From Ensifer adhaerens (lineage in GTDB: Bacteria; Pseudomonadota; Alphaproteobacteria; Rhizobiales; Rhizobiaceae): a stretch of DNA of 64,000 nt. The position numbers were made by a program, and so were the translations under genes. Shown one piece after another: positions 26,933-37,987 of this stretch; the stretch's first letter is position 1, and every line of letters begins with the position of its first letter. The stretch is taken from assembly GCA_900215285.1 (NCBI GenBank), contig OCMG01000004.1, positions 2,650,001 to 2,714,000 on the forward strand, in the 5' to 3' direction. The notes under the pieces are model-generated. The model was not told the DNA's origin. It made no database searches and saw only the letters and a program-made list of their open reading frames with translations.

Positions 26933-29047
26933 TCAGATGTCGAGATTCTCGGCGAAGGCGGCACGGTCCTGGATGAAGCGGAAACGGGCTTCCGGCTTCG
27001 TCCCCATCAGCGCATCGACGGAGTCTCGCGTGCCTTCCGGGTCTTCCCGATCGACGTCGACACGCAGCAGCGTGCGCGTCTTCGGGTTCATCGTCGTTTC
27101 CTTCAGCTGGTCTGACGACATTTCGCCAAGACCTTTGAAGCGGCTGACTTCGACCTTGCCGCGACCGGTGAATTCCTTGGCCATCAGCTCGGCCCGGTGG
27201 CCGTCGTCGCGGGCGTAGAGCGTCTTGCCGCCCTGCGTCAGCTTGTAGAGCGGCGGGACTGCGAGGAAGAGATGGCCTTCGCGGATCAGCTCCGGCATTT
27301 CCTGATAGAAGAATGTGATCAGCAGCGACGCGATATGGGCCCCATCGACGTCGGCATCGGTCATGATGATGATGCGATCGTAACGCAGGTCTTCCTCGCG
27401 ATACTTCGTCCGCGTGCCGCAGCCAAGCGCCTGGATGAGATCGGCGATCTGCTGGTTGGCGCCCAGTTTTTCGCGGCCGGCGCTGGCAACGTTGAGGATC
27501 TTGCCACGCAGTGGCAGGATCGCCTGGTTGGCACGGTTGCGCGCCTGCTTGGCCGAGCCGCCGGCCGAATCGCCTTCCACGATGAAGAGTTCCGCCCCGT
27601 CCGCGGTGTTCTGCGCGCAGTCGGCGAGCTTGCCCGGCAGGCGAAGCTTGCGTACCGCCGTCTTGCGATTGACTTCCTTTTCCTTGCGGCGGCGCATGCG
27701 CTCTTCGGAGCGCTCGATCACCCATTCTAGAAGCTTGTCAGCCTCCTGAGGATTGCCGGCGAGAAAGTGGTCGAAGGGGTCGCGCAGTGCGTTCTCGACG
27801 ATGCGCTGGGCCTCGACGGTCGCAAGCTTGTCCTTGGTCTGGCCCACGAATTCCGGTTCGCGGATGAAGACGGAGAGCATGCCATAGGCGGAGATCATCA
27901 CGTCGTCGGTGGTGATGTTGGCGGCGCGCTTGTTCTGCGTCAGGTCCGCATAGCTCTTCAGGCCCTTGGTGAGCGCAATGCGCAGGCCTGCTTCATGCGT
28001 GCCGCCCTCGGGCGTCGGGATGGTGTTGCAATAGGAATTGAGGATCGCGTCGCCACCATACCAGGTGATCGCCCATTCGAGCGCGCCATGGCCGCCGGTC
28101 TTTTCCGTCTTGCCGGCGAAGATTTCGCGGGTAACGGTGAAATCCTTGCCGAGCGAGGCCTGCAGATAGTCCTTCAGGCCGCCGGGGAAGTGGAAGACGG
28201 CCTTTTCCGGAATTTCGCCGCTTTCCGGGAGGATCGACGGATCGCAGTTCCAACGGATTTCGACACCGCCGAAGAGATAGGCCTTGGAGCGGGCCATGCG
28301 GAAAATGCGGGCGGGCACGAATTTCGCGCCGGCACCGAAGATCTGCGGGTCGGGATGGAAGCGCGTGCGCGTGCCGCGGCGATTGTGGACGTCACCCAGC
28401 TCTTCCAAGGGGCCTTGCGGGATGCCGCGCGAAAAACGCTGGCGATAGAGCTTCTTGTTGCGTGCGACCTCGACTTCGAGAAGGTCAGAGAGCGCATTCA
28501 CGACCGAAATACCCACGCCGTGCAGACCGCCGGAGGTCTCATAGGCCTTGCCGTCGAACTTGCCGCCAGCATGGAGCTTGGTCATGATGACTTCGAGCGT
28601 CGACTTGCCGGGCGCCTGCGGGTGTTCCTCCACAGGAATCCCGCGACCGTTATCGGTGACGGTCAGGAAGCCTTCGGCGTCGAGACTGACTTCGATGAAA
28701 TTGGCGTGGCCGGCCACGGCTTCGTCCATCGAGTTGTCGATAACTTCGGCGAAGAGGTGGTGCAGCGCCTTTTCGTCCGTACCGCCGATATACATGCCGG
28801 GGCGCATCCGGACGGGCTCAAGACCTTCAAGCACGCGGATCGAGGACGCGCCATAGTCGTCGCCGCTCGATTTCGGCGGGGCCGGCGGAGCAGGGACGGC
28901 AGACAAGGTCGGGGCAACGGCCGCGCGCGCGGGGGCAACCGAAGCCGAAGCGACCTCGGTCTTCCGGTCTGAGTCCTCAGCGGCCTTGGGGGCCATGCTC
29001 GCAAAAAGATCGTTCGAATTATCCATCGTGCCGTATCTGGTACTCAT
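26933..29047 (-). CDS. parE: DNA topoisomerase IV subunit B
   Basis: This is the ATPase subunit of topoisomerase IV, which unlinks daughter chromosomes together with ParC (not in the window). The 704-residue protein has an N-terminal low-complexity Ala-rich stretch (to about 60), the GHKL ATPase domain (VIDNSMDEAVAGH, DNGRGIPVEEH, GGLHGVGISVVNALS), and the TOPRIM domain (FIVEGDSAGGSAKQARNR and MTDADVDGAHI). It is told from GyrB by length and by the direct TOPRIM end (STMNPKTRTLLRV-type segment). ATG at 29047 is used; ATG at 29026 is also possible. Confidence 0.95.
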   Translation of the reverse strand: MSTRYGTMDNSNDLFASMAPKAAEDSDRKTEVASASVAPARAAVAPTLSAVPAPPAPPKSSGDDYGASSIRVLEGLEPVRMRPGMYIGGTDEKALHHLFAEVIDNSMDEAVAGHANFIEVSLDAEGFLTVTDNGRGIPVEEHPQAPGKSTLEVIMTKLHAGGKFDGKAYETSGGLHGVGISVVNALSDLLEVEVARNKKLYRQRFSRGIPQGPLEELGDVHNRRGTRTRFHPDPQIFGAGAKFVPARIFRMARSKAYLFGGVEIRWNCDPSILPESGEIPEKAVFHFPGGLKDYLQASLGKDFTVTREIFAGKTEKTGGHGALEWAITWYGGDAILNSYCNTIPTPEGGTHEAGLRIALTKGLKSYADLTQNKRAANITTDDVMISAYGMLSVFIREPEFVGQTKDKLATVEAQRIVENALRDPFDHFLAGNPQEADKLLEWVIERSEERMRRRKEKEVNRKTAVRKLRLPGKLADCAQNTADGAELFIVEGDSAGGSAKQARNRANQAILPLRGKILNVASAGREKLGANQQIADLIQALGCGTRTKYREEDLRYDRIIIMTDADVDGAHIASLLITFFYQEMPELIREGHLFLAVPPLYKLTQGGKTLYARDDGHRAELMAKEFTGRGKVEVSRFKGLGEMSSDQLKETTMNPKTRTLLRVDVDREDPEGTRDSVDALMGTKPEARFRFIQDRAAFAENLDI

Positions 29048-29232
29048 GTCTGGTGTTCAAGTCTGGCGTTCGCTGGCCGCTTGGGCTCACATAGAGCCCG
29101 GCGCGAATCGTTTCCCAAATGTTCTCTTGCCTTGTAGCGCAGGCAACGGCCCCGGGAAACTGTGAAAGCTGGCCCCGAAATTGCGTATCGCCCGCCGTGT
29201 TGGCAAGATGAAGCGGGTCATGGAGTTCTCCG

Positions 29233-30126
29233 ATGGGACGTATGTCCACAGTTCATTTGCGTTTGCGCGCACTGGTTTGCGTGCTGGCCGCCATTCTTGC
29301 GCCTTCCTTTGCCTCAGCGCTGGAACTCAAGCCCTTCAAGGATGATCTCTTCGCCTATCCCGGCATCCTGGAGACAAAGGACCATGGCGACTGGATCAAG
29401 GTGGACTACCGCAAGGAGCGCGACATCTATCAGCGCGACGACGTACCGGAGCGCCAGGTGAAATGGCAATATGTTTCGCTCGGCGTGAACTGGCACCAAT
29501 CCTTTGACACGGTTGATCTGGGCACAGGGCACAAGCTCGACATTTTCACTGCGGGGAAGATCGGAAAGCAGAAATTCAGCGTCATCTTCATCCACGGTCG
29601 CGGGGTTGACCGGAAGCTGGGAGCCAGCGACGAGCGCTTTGGCGGCAATTTCAACCGGCTGAAGAACCTTGCGGTCGACAATGGCGGCGTCTACGTCGCC
29701 CCCACGGTGAAAAGTTTCGATGCGGCGGGCGCGGCCGATATCTCCGCCTTGATCCGCATCCTTTCGAAGGCGTCCGGCGGCAATCCCGTCGTCATCGCCT
29801 GCGCCTCGATGGGGACGCTGATCTGCCGCGAGATCGCGCGCGATCCGCAGGCCGTTTCCGTCCTGTCCGGCATGATCCTGATGAGCGGTGTACTCGACAG
29901 CCAGTTCGAGACGACGCCTTTCTACACCGCGCATCTGCCGCTCTTCTTTGCTCATGGCACGGACGATACCGTCTATCCCTGGCAGGACCAGGATGGGCTT
30001 TATCGGAAGCTGCACGACAAGGGCTATCCGACACGGTTCGTGCTGTTCAACACCGGATCGCACGGCATCCCGCTCAGGATGCTCGACTGGCGCGATACGT
30101 TGAACTGGTTTTTCCGACGCTCCTGA
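29233..30126 (+). CDS. exported alpha/beta hydrolase-fold protein
   Basis: The 297-residue protein begins with a signal peptide (residues 1-29, cleavage near SFASA-L). The alpha/beta hydrolase elements are VIFIHGRGVD (oxyanion region), the nucleophile Ser in CASMGTLIC, Asp in HGTDDTVYPW and His in TGSHGIPL. The substrate is unknown; esterase or lipase activity is possible. GGAG lies 7 bases upstream of the ATG. It is divergent from parE and precedes tpiA by 71 bases on the same strand. Confidence 0.8.
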   Translation: MGRMSTVHLRLRALVCVLAAILAPSFASALELKPFKDDLFAYPGILETKDHGDWIKVDYRKERDIYQRDDVPERQVKWQYVSLGVNWHQSFDTVDLGTGHKLDIFTAGKIGKQKFSVIFIHGRGVDRKLGASDERFGGNFNRLKNLAVDNGGVYVAPTVKSFDAAGAADISALIRILSKASGGNPVVIACASMGTLICREIARDPQAVSVLSGMILMSGVLDSQFETTPFYTAHLPLFFAHGTDDTVYPWQDQDGLYRKLHDKGYPTRFVLFNTGSHGIPLRMLDWRDTLNWFFRRS

Positions 30127-30197
30127 CGCATTGCATCGCAGCCGCTTGCCCGCTATTGGCATGGCACATGCGAATTCGATGAGGGGAGATTTTCGAG

Positions 30198-30965
30198 ATG
30201 ACGCCTGATGTCCGCCCGCTGGTTGCCGGCAACTGGAAAATGAACGGTACGCGCTCGTCGCTGGACGAAATCAAGGCGATGGCGGCGGGCGTTGCTTCGC
30301 TGAAATGCAATATCTCGACTCTGATCTGCCCGCCGGTGACGCTGCTCTATGTGGCGACCGCGCTTGCAACCGACAGCGTGCTCGAAATCGGGGCGCAGGA
30401 CTGCCATGCGAAGGTCGCGGGCGCGCATACGGGCGATATCTCGGCGCAAATGATCGCCGACTGCTTTGGGACGCATGTCATCCTCGGCCATTCCGAGCGC
30501 CGCACGGACCACAAGGAAACAGACGCCGAAGTGCGCGCCAAGACGGAAGCCGCCTGGGCAGCCGGGCTTGTCGCCATCGTCTGCATCGGCGAGACGGAAG
30601 CCGAGCGCAAGGGTGGCAAGACGCTGGACGTTTTGAAGGCGCAACTCGCCGGCTCTGTTCCTGAAGGTGCGACGGCCGAAAACACGGTCATTGCCTATGA
30701 GCCCGTCTGGGCGATCGGCACGGGCCTGACGCCATCGACCGGCGACGTCGAGGAGGCTCATGCCTTCATGCGCGCCGAACTGAAGGGCCGGTTTGCAGGC
30801 GAGGGCGCCAAGATGCGCATTCTCTATGGCGGCTCGGTCAAGCCGAATAATGCCGTGGAATTGTTGGGCGTTGCCAATGTCGACGGCGCGCTGGTTGGCG
30901 GTGCGTCCTTGAAATCCACGGATTTCCTCGCCATCTGCAGGGCTTACGAGACGCTCCAAGCGTAA
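30198..30965 (+). CDS. tpiA: triosephosphate isomerase
   Basis: This enzyme interconverts dihydroxyacetone phosphate and glyceraldehyde 3-phosphate. The 255-residue TIM barrel has the active-site Lys in AGNWKMNG, His in ILGHSERR and Glu in [11 protein letters not shown], with the phosphate loop [18 protein letters not shown] precedes the ATG. The tpiA-secG-pyrG order is common in alphaproteobacteria. Confidence 0.97.
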   Translation: MTPDVRPLVAGNWKMNGTRSSLDEIKAMAAGVASLKCNISTLICPPVTLLYVATALATDSVLEIGAQDCHAKVAGAHTGDISAQMIADCFGTHVILGHSERRTDHKETDAEVRAKTEAAWAAGLVAIVCIGETEAERKGGKTLDVLKAQLAGSVPEGATAENTVIAYEPVWAIGTGLTPSTGDVEEAHAFMRAELKGRFAGEGAKMRILYGGSVKPNNAVELLGVANVDGALVGGASLKSTDFLAICRAYETLQA

Positions 30966-31084
30966 GTTTATTTCCTGTACGGCAAATTGAACCATCGGGA
31001 CTTGGAATAACGGGACGGCTCGTGTAAAGAGCCGCCAACCTCCATTATTTTGCCGCGTTTTCGCGCGGCATGGGACATGCCACT

Positions 31085-31612
31085 ATGCAAACTGTTCTCA
31101 TCGTCATTCATCTCATGATCGTGCTGGCGCTTGTCGGCCTCGTGCTGATCCAGCGCTCGGAAGGCGGCGGTCTCGGCATCGGCGGCGGCTCGGGCTTCAT
31201 GTCGGCGCGCGGCACGGCCAATGCCCTGACCCGCACGACCGCGATCCTGGCGACGCTGTTCTTCATCACCTCGCTGGGTCTGGGCATTCTTGCCCGCTAT
31301 CAGGCAAAGCCGACGGACATTCTCGATCGGATTCCGATCACCCAGCAGGGCCAGCAGAACGGCATTCTGGACCAGCTGGGCGGCACCAAGCCGGCTGAGA
31401 CGAAGCCTGCTCCTGCCGTTCCGGACAATGGCGTTCCGTCTGGCGGCGCACCGGCAGCGAATGCGCCTGCCGCCCAGGCTCCTGCCGCTGAGACCCCGGC
31501 CGCTCCGGCATCGCAGGCACCTGCGACCACCGCCCCGTCCACGCAGGCTCCGGCGGCAAGCGCACCGGCAGCACCGGCGACGGACCCGACCAAGGTTCCT
31601 TCCGGCCAGTGA
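31085..31612 (+). CDS. secG: preprotein translocase subunit SecG
   Basis: This is the small membrane subunit of the SecYEG channel. There are two membrane helices (residues 2-22 and about 54-74) linked by the conserved SEGGGLGIGGGSGFMSARG loop. The 175-residue length exceeds that of short SecG because of a cytoplasmic or periplasmic Ala/Pro/Thr tail (about 95-175), which is usual in this bacterial group. ATG at 31085 is the family start; an upstream frame extension adds only five residues. Confidence 0.95.
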   Translation: MQTVLIVIHLMIVLALVGLVLIQRSEGGGLGIGGGSGFMSARGTANALTRTTAILATLFFITSLGLGILARYQAKPTDILDRIPITQQGQQNGILDQLGGTKPAETKPAPAVPDNGVPSGGAPAANAPAAQAPAAETPAAPASQAPATTAPSTQAPAASAPAAPATDPTKVPSGQ

Positions 31613-31635
31613 GGCCGACAGGTTGAAACAATCCT

Positions 31636-31670
31636 CCGGCAGCCAGCCAACTGGCTGCCGGTTTTCTTTT
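31636..31670 (+). terminator. Rho-independent terminator after secG
   Basis: CCGGCAGCCAG (31636-31646), loop CCAA and CTGGCTGCCGG (31651-31661) form a perfect 11-base stem followed by TTTTCTTTT. It lies 24 bases after the secG stop and separates it from pyrG. Confidence 0.9.
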
Positions 31671-31745
31671 GGCTAGAATCGGTTCTTCATCCACCGAAAT
31701 TTCGGGGCAACCTGAATTTTGCGGGTAGCGGAATCGTTTGATTAA

Positions 31746-33392
<1,647 letters not shown>

Positions 33393-33403
33393 AGCTCACC
33401 GCC

Positions 33404-33688
33404 TCACTCGTGAGGCGGCCATTTCTGCGCCCCGTGAAGGAGGCGCAGAACTTCCACTCGGTCCGAGGCAATGCGATAGACGATGACAGTGAGCGTGCGC
33501 GGAACAACCAGCTCTCGCGTATTCGGCCTTTTTCAATGTCTCCCCAAGTCCGAATATTCGGATAGATGGGACACGTGTTGCAAAACACGATCGCCGATTT
33601 CCATGGCGATGCGTGGGTTATCAGTCGCGATATAGGAGAGTTGCCTTTCGAGGTCAGTAATGGCTCCCGGCAGCCAAACGGGCCTCAA
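33404..33688 (-). pseudogene. ParE/RelE-type toxin gene with an in-frame TGA (nonsense pseudogene)
   Basis: Reading leftward from TTG at 33688, the frame encodes a ParE-like toxin of 94 positions, with LERQLSYIATDNPRIAMEI and YSDLGRH before a TGA at 33533-33535. The same frame then continues as KRPNTRELVVPRTLTVIVYR and LRLLHGAQKWPPHE to the natural stop at 33404-33406. Both halves match the family in the same frame. In relatives the stop position is usually Gly in a GR(P/H)-G-R motif, so GGA to TGA is the simplest explanation. The start overlaps the antitoxin stop by 4 bases (TTGA). The intact part is only 51 residues and lacks the C-terminal strands. Confidence 0.85.
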
Positions 33689-33876
33689 GCGGTTTTGCCC
33701 TGCTTTGCGATACGTTCAACCAGACCGGCTCGCCTGTTTTCCCACTCCTGGCGCACCTCGTTGTGCTCTACCCAGGCGGTATCAGGATCGTCGGCCTCTT
33801 TCAGCGCCAAGTCAAGCTGATCAGCGAACCAGTTTTCGTGATCCTTGTCAGCTTGGGTCTTTGGCAGCGGCTTCAC
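33685..33876 (-). CDS. antitoxin of a ParDE-type locus (PaaA2/stability-determinant-like)
   Basis: This 63-residue acidic, helical protein includes HENWFADQLDLALKEADDPD and VEHNEVRQEWENRRAGLVER. This is the pattern of PaaA2-like or stability-determinant antitoxins, which wrap a ParE toxin. It has no ribbon-helix-helix domain. The start is GTG at 33876. The stop overlaps the TTG start of the toxin frame downstream, the usual coupled order. It lies 15 bases after the pncC stop and may be co-transcribed with it. The frame is intact although its toxin is broken. Confidence 0.75.
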   Translation of the reverse strand: MKPLPKTQADKDHENWFADQLDLALKEADDPDTAWVEHNEVRQEWENRRAGLVERIAKQGKTA

Positions 33877-33891
33877 GGCATCACCGCCCCA

Positions 33892-34410
33892 TCACCCCTT
33901 GTAATTCGGATCGATCACCGCGAGCTTCAACATCATTTCCAGAGCCGTCTTCACTGTCGCGAACCGAACCGCGGCACGGCCGATTTCGCCGAAATGCATG
34001 TCGCGATGAAGGAGGGTGCCGTTGTAGTGCTTGGCGGCGATATGCACGAGGCCGACGGGTTTGTCGGGCGTGCCCCCATCGGGACCGGCAATGCCGGTGC
34101 AGGCGATGGAGAGGCCAGCCTCCGAGCGGGCGAGCGCGCCATGGGCCATTTCCATCGCCGTCTCCTTGGAGACCGCGCCATATTGCTTGATCGTGATCGG
34201 GAAGATGCCGAGCATCTCGATCTTCGACGTGTTCGAATAGGTTACGAAGCCACGGTCGAAAACGGCGGACGAGCCTGGGATTTCGGTGAGCGTGGTCGCG
34301 ATCAAGCCGCCAGTGCAGGATTCGGCAGCGGCGATCATGATGTTGCGCACCCGGCAGGCGTCAATGACCTGGCGAGCCAGTTCGATGTTTTCAGCATGGG
34401 CCGGCATCAC
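33892..34410 (-). CDS. pncC: nicotinamide-nucleotide amidase (CinA C-terminal type)
   Basis: This 172-residue protein is the stand-alone CinA C-terminal domain, which deamidates nicotinamide mononucleotide in NAD recycling. Motifs seen are [22 protein letters not shown] (split around the catalytic Ser), TYSN and [14 protein letters not shown]. Its ATG overlaps the ispDF stop by 4 bases (ATGA), so it is coupled to that gene. It is often annotated as a competence/damage-inducible protein CinA. Confidence 0.93.
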   Translation of the reverse strand: MMPAHAENIELARQVIDACRVRNIMIAAAESCTGGLIATTLTEIPGSSAVFDRGFVTYSNTSKIEMLGIFPITIKQYGAVSKETAMEMAHGALARSEAGLSIACTGIAGPDGGTPDKPVGLVHIAAKHYNGTLLHRDMHFGEIGRAAVRFATVKTALEMMLKLAVIDPNYKG

Positions 34411-35618
34411 CGTCCTCCCTCATAGATAACAGTCGCCGTCGCGATGGCGGCAATGCCTTCCTCGCGACCGACGAAACCGATCTTCTCGTTCGTTGTTGCC
34501 TTGACCGAGCAGCGGTCGATGGAAATCTTGAGGAACTCCGCCATGTTGGCGCGCATCGTGTTGCGATGCGGCCCGACCTTGGGGCGTTCCGCGATGATTG
34601 AGACATCGGCATTTGTGATGGTGCCGCCGCGCTCGCGGACAATCTCCGCCGCCCTTTCCAGGAAGATGCGCGAGGGCGCACCCTTCCACTGCGGGTCGGA
34701 CGGCGGGAAATGATCGCCGATATCGCCGGCCCCGCAGGTGGCAAGCAGGGCGTCTGTCAGTGCGTGAAGCGCGACGTCCGCATCTGAATGACCGAAGAGC
34801 GCTTTCTCGTGGGGAATGAAGACGCCGCAAAGCGTGACCCCGTCGCCGGGGACAAGTTGGTGGACATCATAGCCGTTTCCGCAACGGACGTCGGCGATCA
34901 TGGTGCGTCTGAGCCTTTCATCGGCGAGTTCGATATCGCGCTTCACCGTCAGCTTGACATTGCCCGCCAAACCTTCCGCGAGGCTGACGTCGTGTCCGGC
35001 CCATTCAGCGATGGCCGCGTCGTCGGTGAAGGTGAAGTCGCCGGCTGAAGCGGCCTTCTGATGTGCCTCGAGAATTGCCGCGTAATCAAAGGCTTGCGGA
35101 GTCTGCGCGGCGTAGAGCCCGGAGCGGTCGACAGTCGCGACGATCCGTCCGTCTTCTGCACGCTTGAGTGTGTCCGGGACGGCAAGGGCGGGCAGGGCGG
35201 CTTTCGCCCCGGCATCCAGAACGGCGGCGATTCCATCCATGAAGTCCGATGTCACGAAGGGGCGCACGGCGTCATGAATGAAGGCATAGTGCGGTCCCGT
35301 GGCGATCAGGGCCTCGAGCCCATACAAAACGGAGTGCTGGCGTGTGGGGCCGCCATGAACGATCGTCAACCGCTCGGCACCCTGCATTCCCTCCACTGCG
35401 GTCACCAGCAAGGCCTCGTCGTCCGGGTGGATGACGACGATGACGGACCCACTTCTTGGCCATGCCAGAATCGCTTCGAGCGCATGGCGGATCACGGCCT
35501 TGCCGCCGATGGGACGATATTGTTTCGGGCCCTCATGCGGTGCGCCGGCGCGCTCGCCGCGGCCTGCCGCCACGACAACAAAAGCGCAGTCTCTGGCCAG
35601 TTCCGCCGTATCATTCAT
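34407..35618 (-). CDS. ispDF: bifunctional IspD/IspF enzyme of the MEP isoprenoid pathway
   Basis: This is a fusion of 2-C-methyl-D-erythritol 4-phosphate cytidylyltransferase (residues 1 to about 235) and 2-C-methyl-D-erythritol 2,4-cyclodiphosphate synthase (about 245-403). The IspD part has [11 protein letters not shown] and KQYRPIGGK. The IspF part has the metal ligands in GNGYDVHQL, the FGHSDADV motif and the [10 protein letters not shown] loop. Such fusions are usual in alphaproteobacteria and put pathway steps 3 and 5 on one chain. It heads a leftward unit with pncC and is divergent from dusB over 218 bases. Confidence 0.97.
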   Translation of the reverse strand: MNDTAELARDCAFVVVAAGRGERAGAPHEGPKQYRPIGGKAVIRHALEAILAWPRSGSVIVVIHPDDEALLVTAVEGMQGAERLTIVHGGPTRQHSVLYGLEALIATGPHYAFIHDAVRPFVTSDFMDGIAAVLDAGAKAALPALAVPDTLKRAEDGRIVATVDRSGLYAAQTPQAFDYAAILEAHQKAASAGDFTFTDDAAIAEWAGHDVSLAEGLAGNVKLTVKRDIELADERLRRTMIADVRCGNGYDVHQLVPGDGVTLCGVFIPHEKALFGHSDADVALHALTDALLATCGAGDIGDHFPPSDPQWKGAPSRIFLERAAEIVRERGGTITNADVSIIAERPKVGPHRNTMRANMAEFLKISIDRCSVKATTNEKIGFVGREEGIAAIATATVIYEGGR

Positions 35619-35836
35619 GTCTCGAAATCCAAGCTTGTTGTCTTGTATCCGTCATAAACGTCCAGTAAGGCACGCCGCGACGGTATTGAGCCTTCCCAGT
35701 GTCAAGGCCATACAAGTGTAAGAGTCATTTTTCCAGTCCAAAGCTTTTTTAAGACCTTTGCCAATGCCCCCTTGGCAAGCCACCGTCAAATGTCTAAAAA
35801 AGGGGCAAAATAAATTGATGCACGAAAGATAATCAT

Positions 35837-36844
35837 TTGCATCTTGCAAGCCTTTCATCCGCTTTCAGGGCCGGTTCGGTGGAAATCCGCAACCGCGTGA
35901 TCCTCGCGCCCATGTCCGGCGTCACGGATTTGCCGTTTCGCAAGCTTGCCTGGCGCTATGGCGCGGGACTGACCGTGACCGAGATGGTGGCGAGCGGCGA
36001 ACTCGTGCGGGACATGCGCGAATCGCGCCAGCGGCTGAAGGGTACGGGCGCACGTCCGCATATGGTGCAACTCGCCGGTCGCGACGCGCGCTGGATGGCT
36101 GAGGCCGCCAGGATTGCCGCAGGCGAGGGCGCAGATATCATTGATATCAATATGGGATGCCCCGCCAAGAAGGTCATCGGGGGCTATTCGGGCTCTGCCC
36201 TGATGCGCGATCCGGATCTGGCGCTCTCGCTGGTTGAGGCCACTGTGGCCGCGGTATCCGTACCTGTGACAGTCAAGATGCGGCTCGGCTGGGACCACAT
36301 GTCGCTGAACGCGCCGGAGATTGCGAAGCGTTGCGAGGATGCCGGCGTGCAGATGATCACGGTCCACGGACGGACCCGCATGCAGTTTTACGAGGGCAAG
36401 GCGGACTGGGATGCCATTCGGGCCGTCAGGGAGGCGATCGGCCTGCCATTGGTCGCCAATGGCGATGTCGCCTCTATCGCCGACGCCGAGGAAATCATGC
36501 GCCGCTCGGGGGCGGATGCTGTGATGGTTGGACGGGCCAGCCAGGGCCAGCCGTGGCTCTGCGGCAAGATTGCCGGAGCCTGCGAAACGCCTGCTCGCGC
36601 GGAAATCGCCGACATTGTCGAAGAGCATTATCGTGACATGCTGTCCTTCCACGGCGTCGAAGGGGGACTGCGCCATGCCCGAAAACATGTTGGCTGGTAT
36701 CTGGACCTGCATGCTCGCGGGATGGAGCCTGCGCGGCGCGGCGCGATCATGACGTCGCATGACCCGGACATGGTTGTGAAGGGGCTTCGCGACGCTCTCC
36801 TTTCCGCCGACAGATCGAGCGCCGAACTCGGAGAGGCCGCATGA
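35837..36844 (+). CDS. dusB: tRNA-dihydrouridine synthase (DusB / NifR3)
   Basis: This flavin enzyme reduces uridine in tRNA D-loops. It has a TIM barrel with FMN-binding motif [13 protein letters not shown], catalytic Cys in NMGCPAKKV and HGRTRMQFY, followed by a helical C-terminal domain. There are 335 residues from TTG at 35837; GAAAGA precedes it and no ATG lies near the expected position. In Rhizobiales this gene is called nifR3 and heads the ntrBC operon, as here: its stop overlaps the ntrB ATG by 4 bases. Confidence 0.94.
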   Translation: MHLASLSSAFRAGSVEIRNRVILAPMSGVTDLPFRKLAWRYGAGLTVTEMVASGELVRDMRESRQRLKGTGARPHMVQLAGRDARWMAEAARIAAGEGADIIDINMGCPAKKVIGGYSGSALMRDPDLALSLVEATVAAVSVPVTVKMRLGWDHMSLNAPEIAKRCEDAGVQMITVHGRTRMQFYEGKADWDAIRAVREAIGLPLVANGDVASIADAEEIMRRSGADAVMVGRASQGQPWLCGKIAGACETPARAEIADIVEEHYRDMLSFHGVEGGLRHARKHVGWYLDLHARGMEPARRGAIMTSHDPDMVVKGLRDALLSADRSSAELGEAA

Positions 36845-37983
36845 CCAGCAAACCGCCCGCCATGCCGATCGAATCCATGGAAGCGCTTGCGCTGCCGGTT
36901 CTGAACGCGATCCAGAACCCCGTGATCATGCTGAATGCCGATGGCTACGTCGTTTTCGCCAACTGGGAGGCCGAAGCCTTCTTCGGGGCGAGCGCGACGC
37001 ATCTGTCGCGCTATGTGATCGAGGCGCTGATCCCCTTCGGCAGCCCGCTTCTGGCGCTGATCGAGCAGGTGCGCGAGCGCCGTGCGCCGGTGAACGAGTA
37101 TCGCGTCGACCTGTCCTCGCCGCGACTGGGTTCCGACAAGCTGGTGGACATCTATGTCGCGCCGGTTCTCACGACGCCGGGGGCGGTTGTGGTCGTATTC
37201 CAGGAGCGCTCCATGGCCGACAAGATCGACCGGCAGCTGACGCATCGCGCCGCCGCGCGCTCGGTCAGCGGACTGGCTTCGATGCTCGCCCATGAGATCA
37301 AGAACCCGCTGTCCGGCATTCGCGGCGCGGCGCAGCTGCTGGAAACATCCGTAGGGGAGGAAGATCGGTCGCTGACGCAGCTGATCTGCGACGAGACGGA
37401 CCGCATCGTTTCCCTGGTCGACCGCATGGAGGTCTTCTCCGACGAGCGGCCGGTGGACCGCATGCCGATCAACATCCACGTGGTCCTTGATCGCGTGAAG
37501 GCCATCGCGCAAGCCGGTTTTGCGCGCGACATCAAGTTCGTCGAGAACTACGACCCCTCGCTGCCGCCAGTCTATGCCAACCGCGACCAGCTCGTGCAGG
37601 TGTTTCTCAACCTTGTGAAAAACGCTGCGGAAGCGATCGGCAACAAGCCGGATGGCGAGATCATTCTTTCCACCGCCTATCGGCCGGGCATCCGCTTGTC
37701 GGTTGCCGGAACACGCGAGAAGATTTCGCTGCCGCTGGAGTTCTGCGTGCATGACAATGGTCCAGGCGTTCCGCAGGACCTCGTGCCGCATCTCTTCGAC
37801 CCCTTCATCACCACCAAGACCAACGGTTCGGGTCTCGGCCTCGCCCTTGTCGCCAAGATCATTGGCGCGCATGGCGGCATTGTCGAATGCGACAGCCAGA
37901 CCAACCGTACCACGTTCCGCGTTCTGATGCCCGTCTCCACGGATACGGCCGACAATGCGCGCAATGACGAACAGGCAGGATAA
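36841..37983 (+). CDS. ntrB: nitrogen regulation sensor kinase NtrB (GlnL)
   Basis: This is a cytosolic two-component kinase that phosphorylates NtrC under nitrogen limitation and is controlled by PII proteins. The 380-residue protein has a PAS domain (about 10-120), the phosphoacceptor His in [16 protein letters not shown] (H-box), the N-box [11 protein letters not shown] and G-boxes DNGPGVP and [10 protein letters not shown]. There is no membrane segment. It overlaps dusB by 4 bases and lies 4 bases upstream of ntrC. Confidence 0.96.
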   Translation: MTSKPPAMPIESMEALALPVLNAIQNPVIMLNADGYVVFANWEAEAFFGASATHLSRYVIEALIPFGSPLLALIEQVRERRAPVNEYRVDLSSPRLGSDKLVDIYVAPVLTTPGAVVVVFQERSMADKIDRQLTHRAAARSVSGLASMLAHEIKNPLSGIRGAAQLLETSVGEEDRSLTQLICDETDRIVSLVDRMEVFSDERPVDRMPINIHVVLDRVKAIAQAGFARDIKFVENYDPSLPPVYANRDQLVQVFLNLVKNAAEAIGNKPDGEIILSTAYRPGIRLSVAGTREKISLPLEFCVHDNGPGVPQDLVPHLFDPFITTKTNGSGLGLALVAKIIGAHGGIVECDSQTNRTTFRVLMPVSTDTADNARNDEQAG

Positions 37984-37987
37984 GCCC

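Noticed and set aside
31052..31069. GCCGCG/CGCGGC hairpin just before secG
   Set aside because: It has no T-run and lies in front of, not after, a gene. It could be chance in GC-rich DNA.
33533..33535. Reading the toxin TGA as selenocysteine
   Set aside because: ParE-like toxins are not selenoproteins, the position is normally Gly, and no selenocysteine insertion hairpin is apparent downstream.
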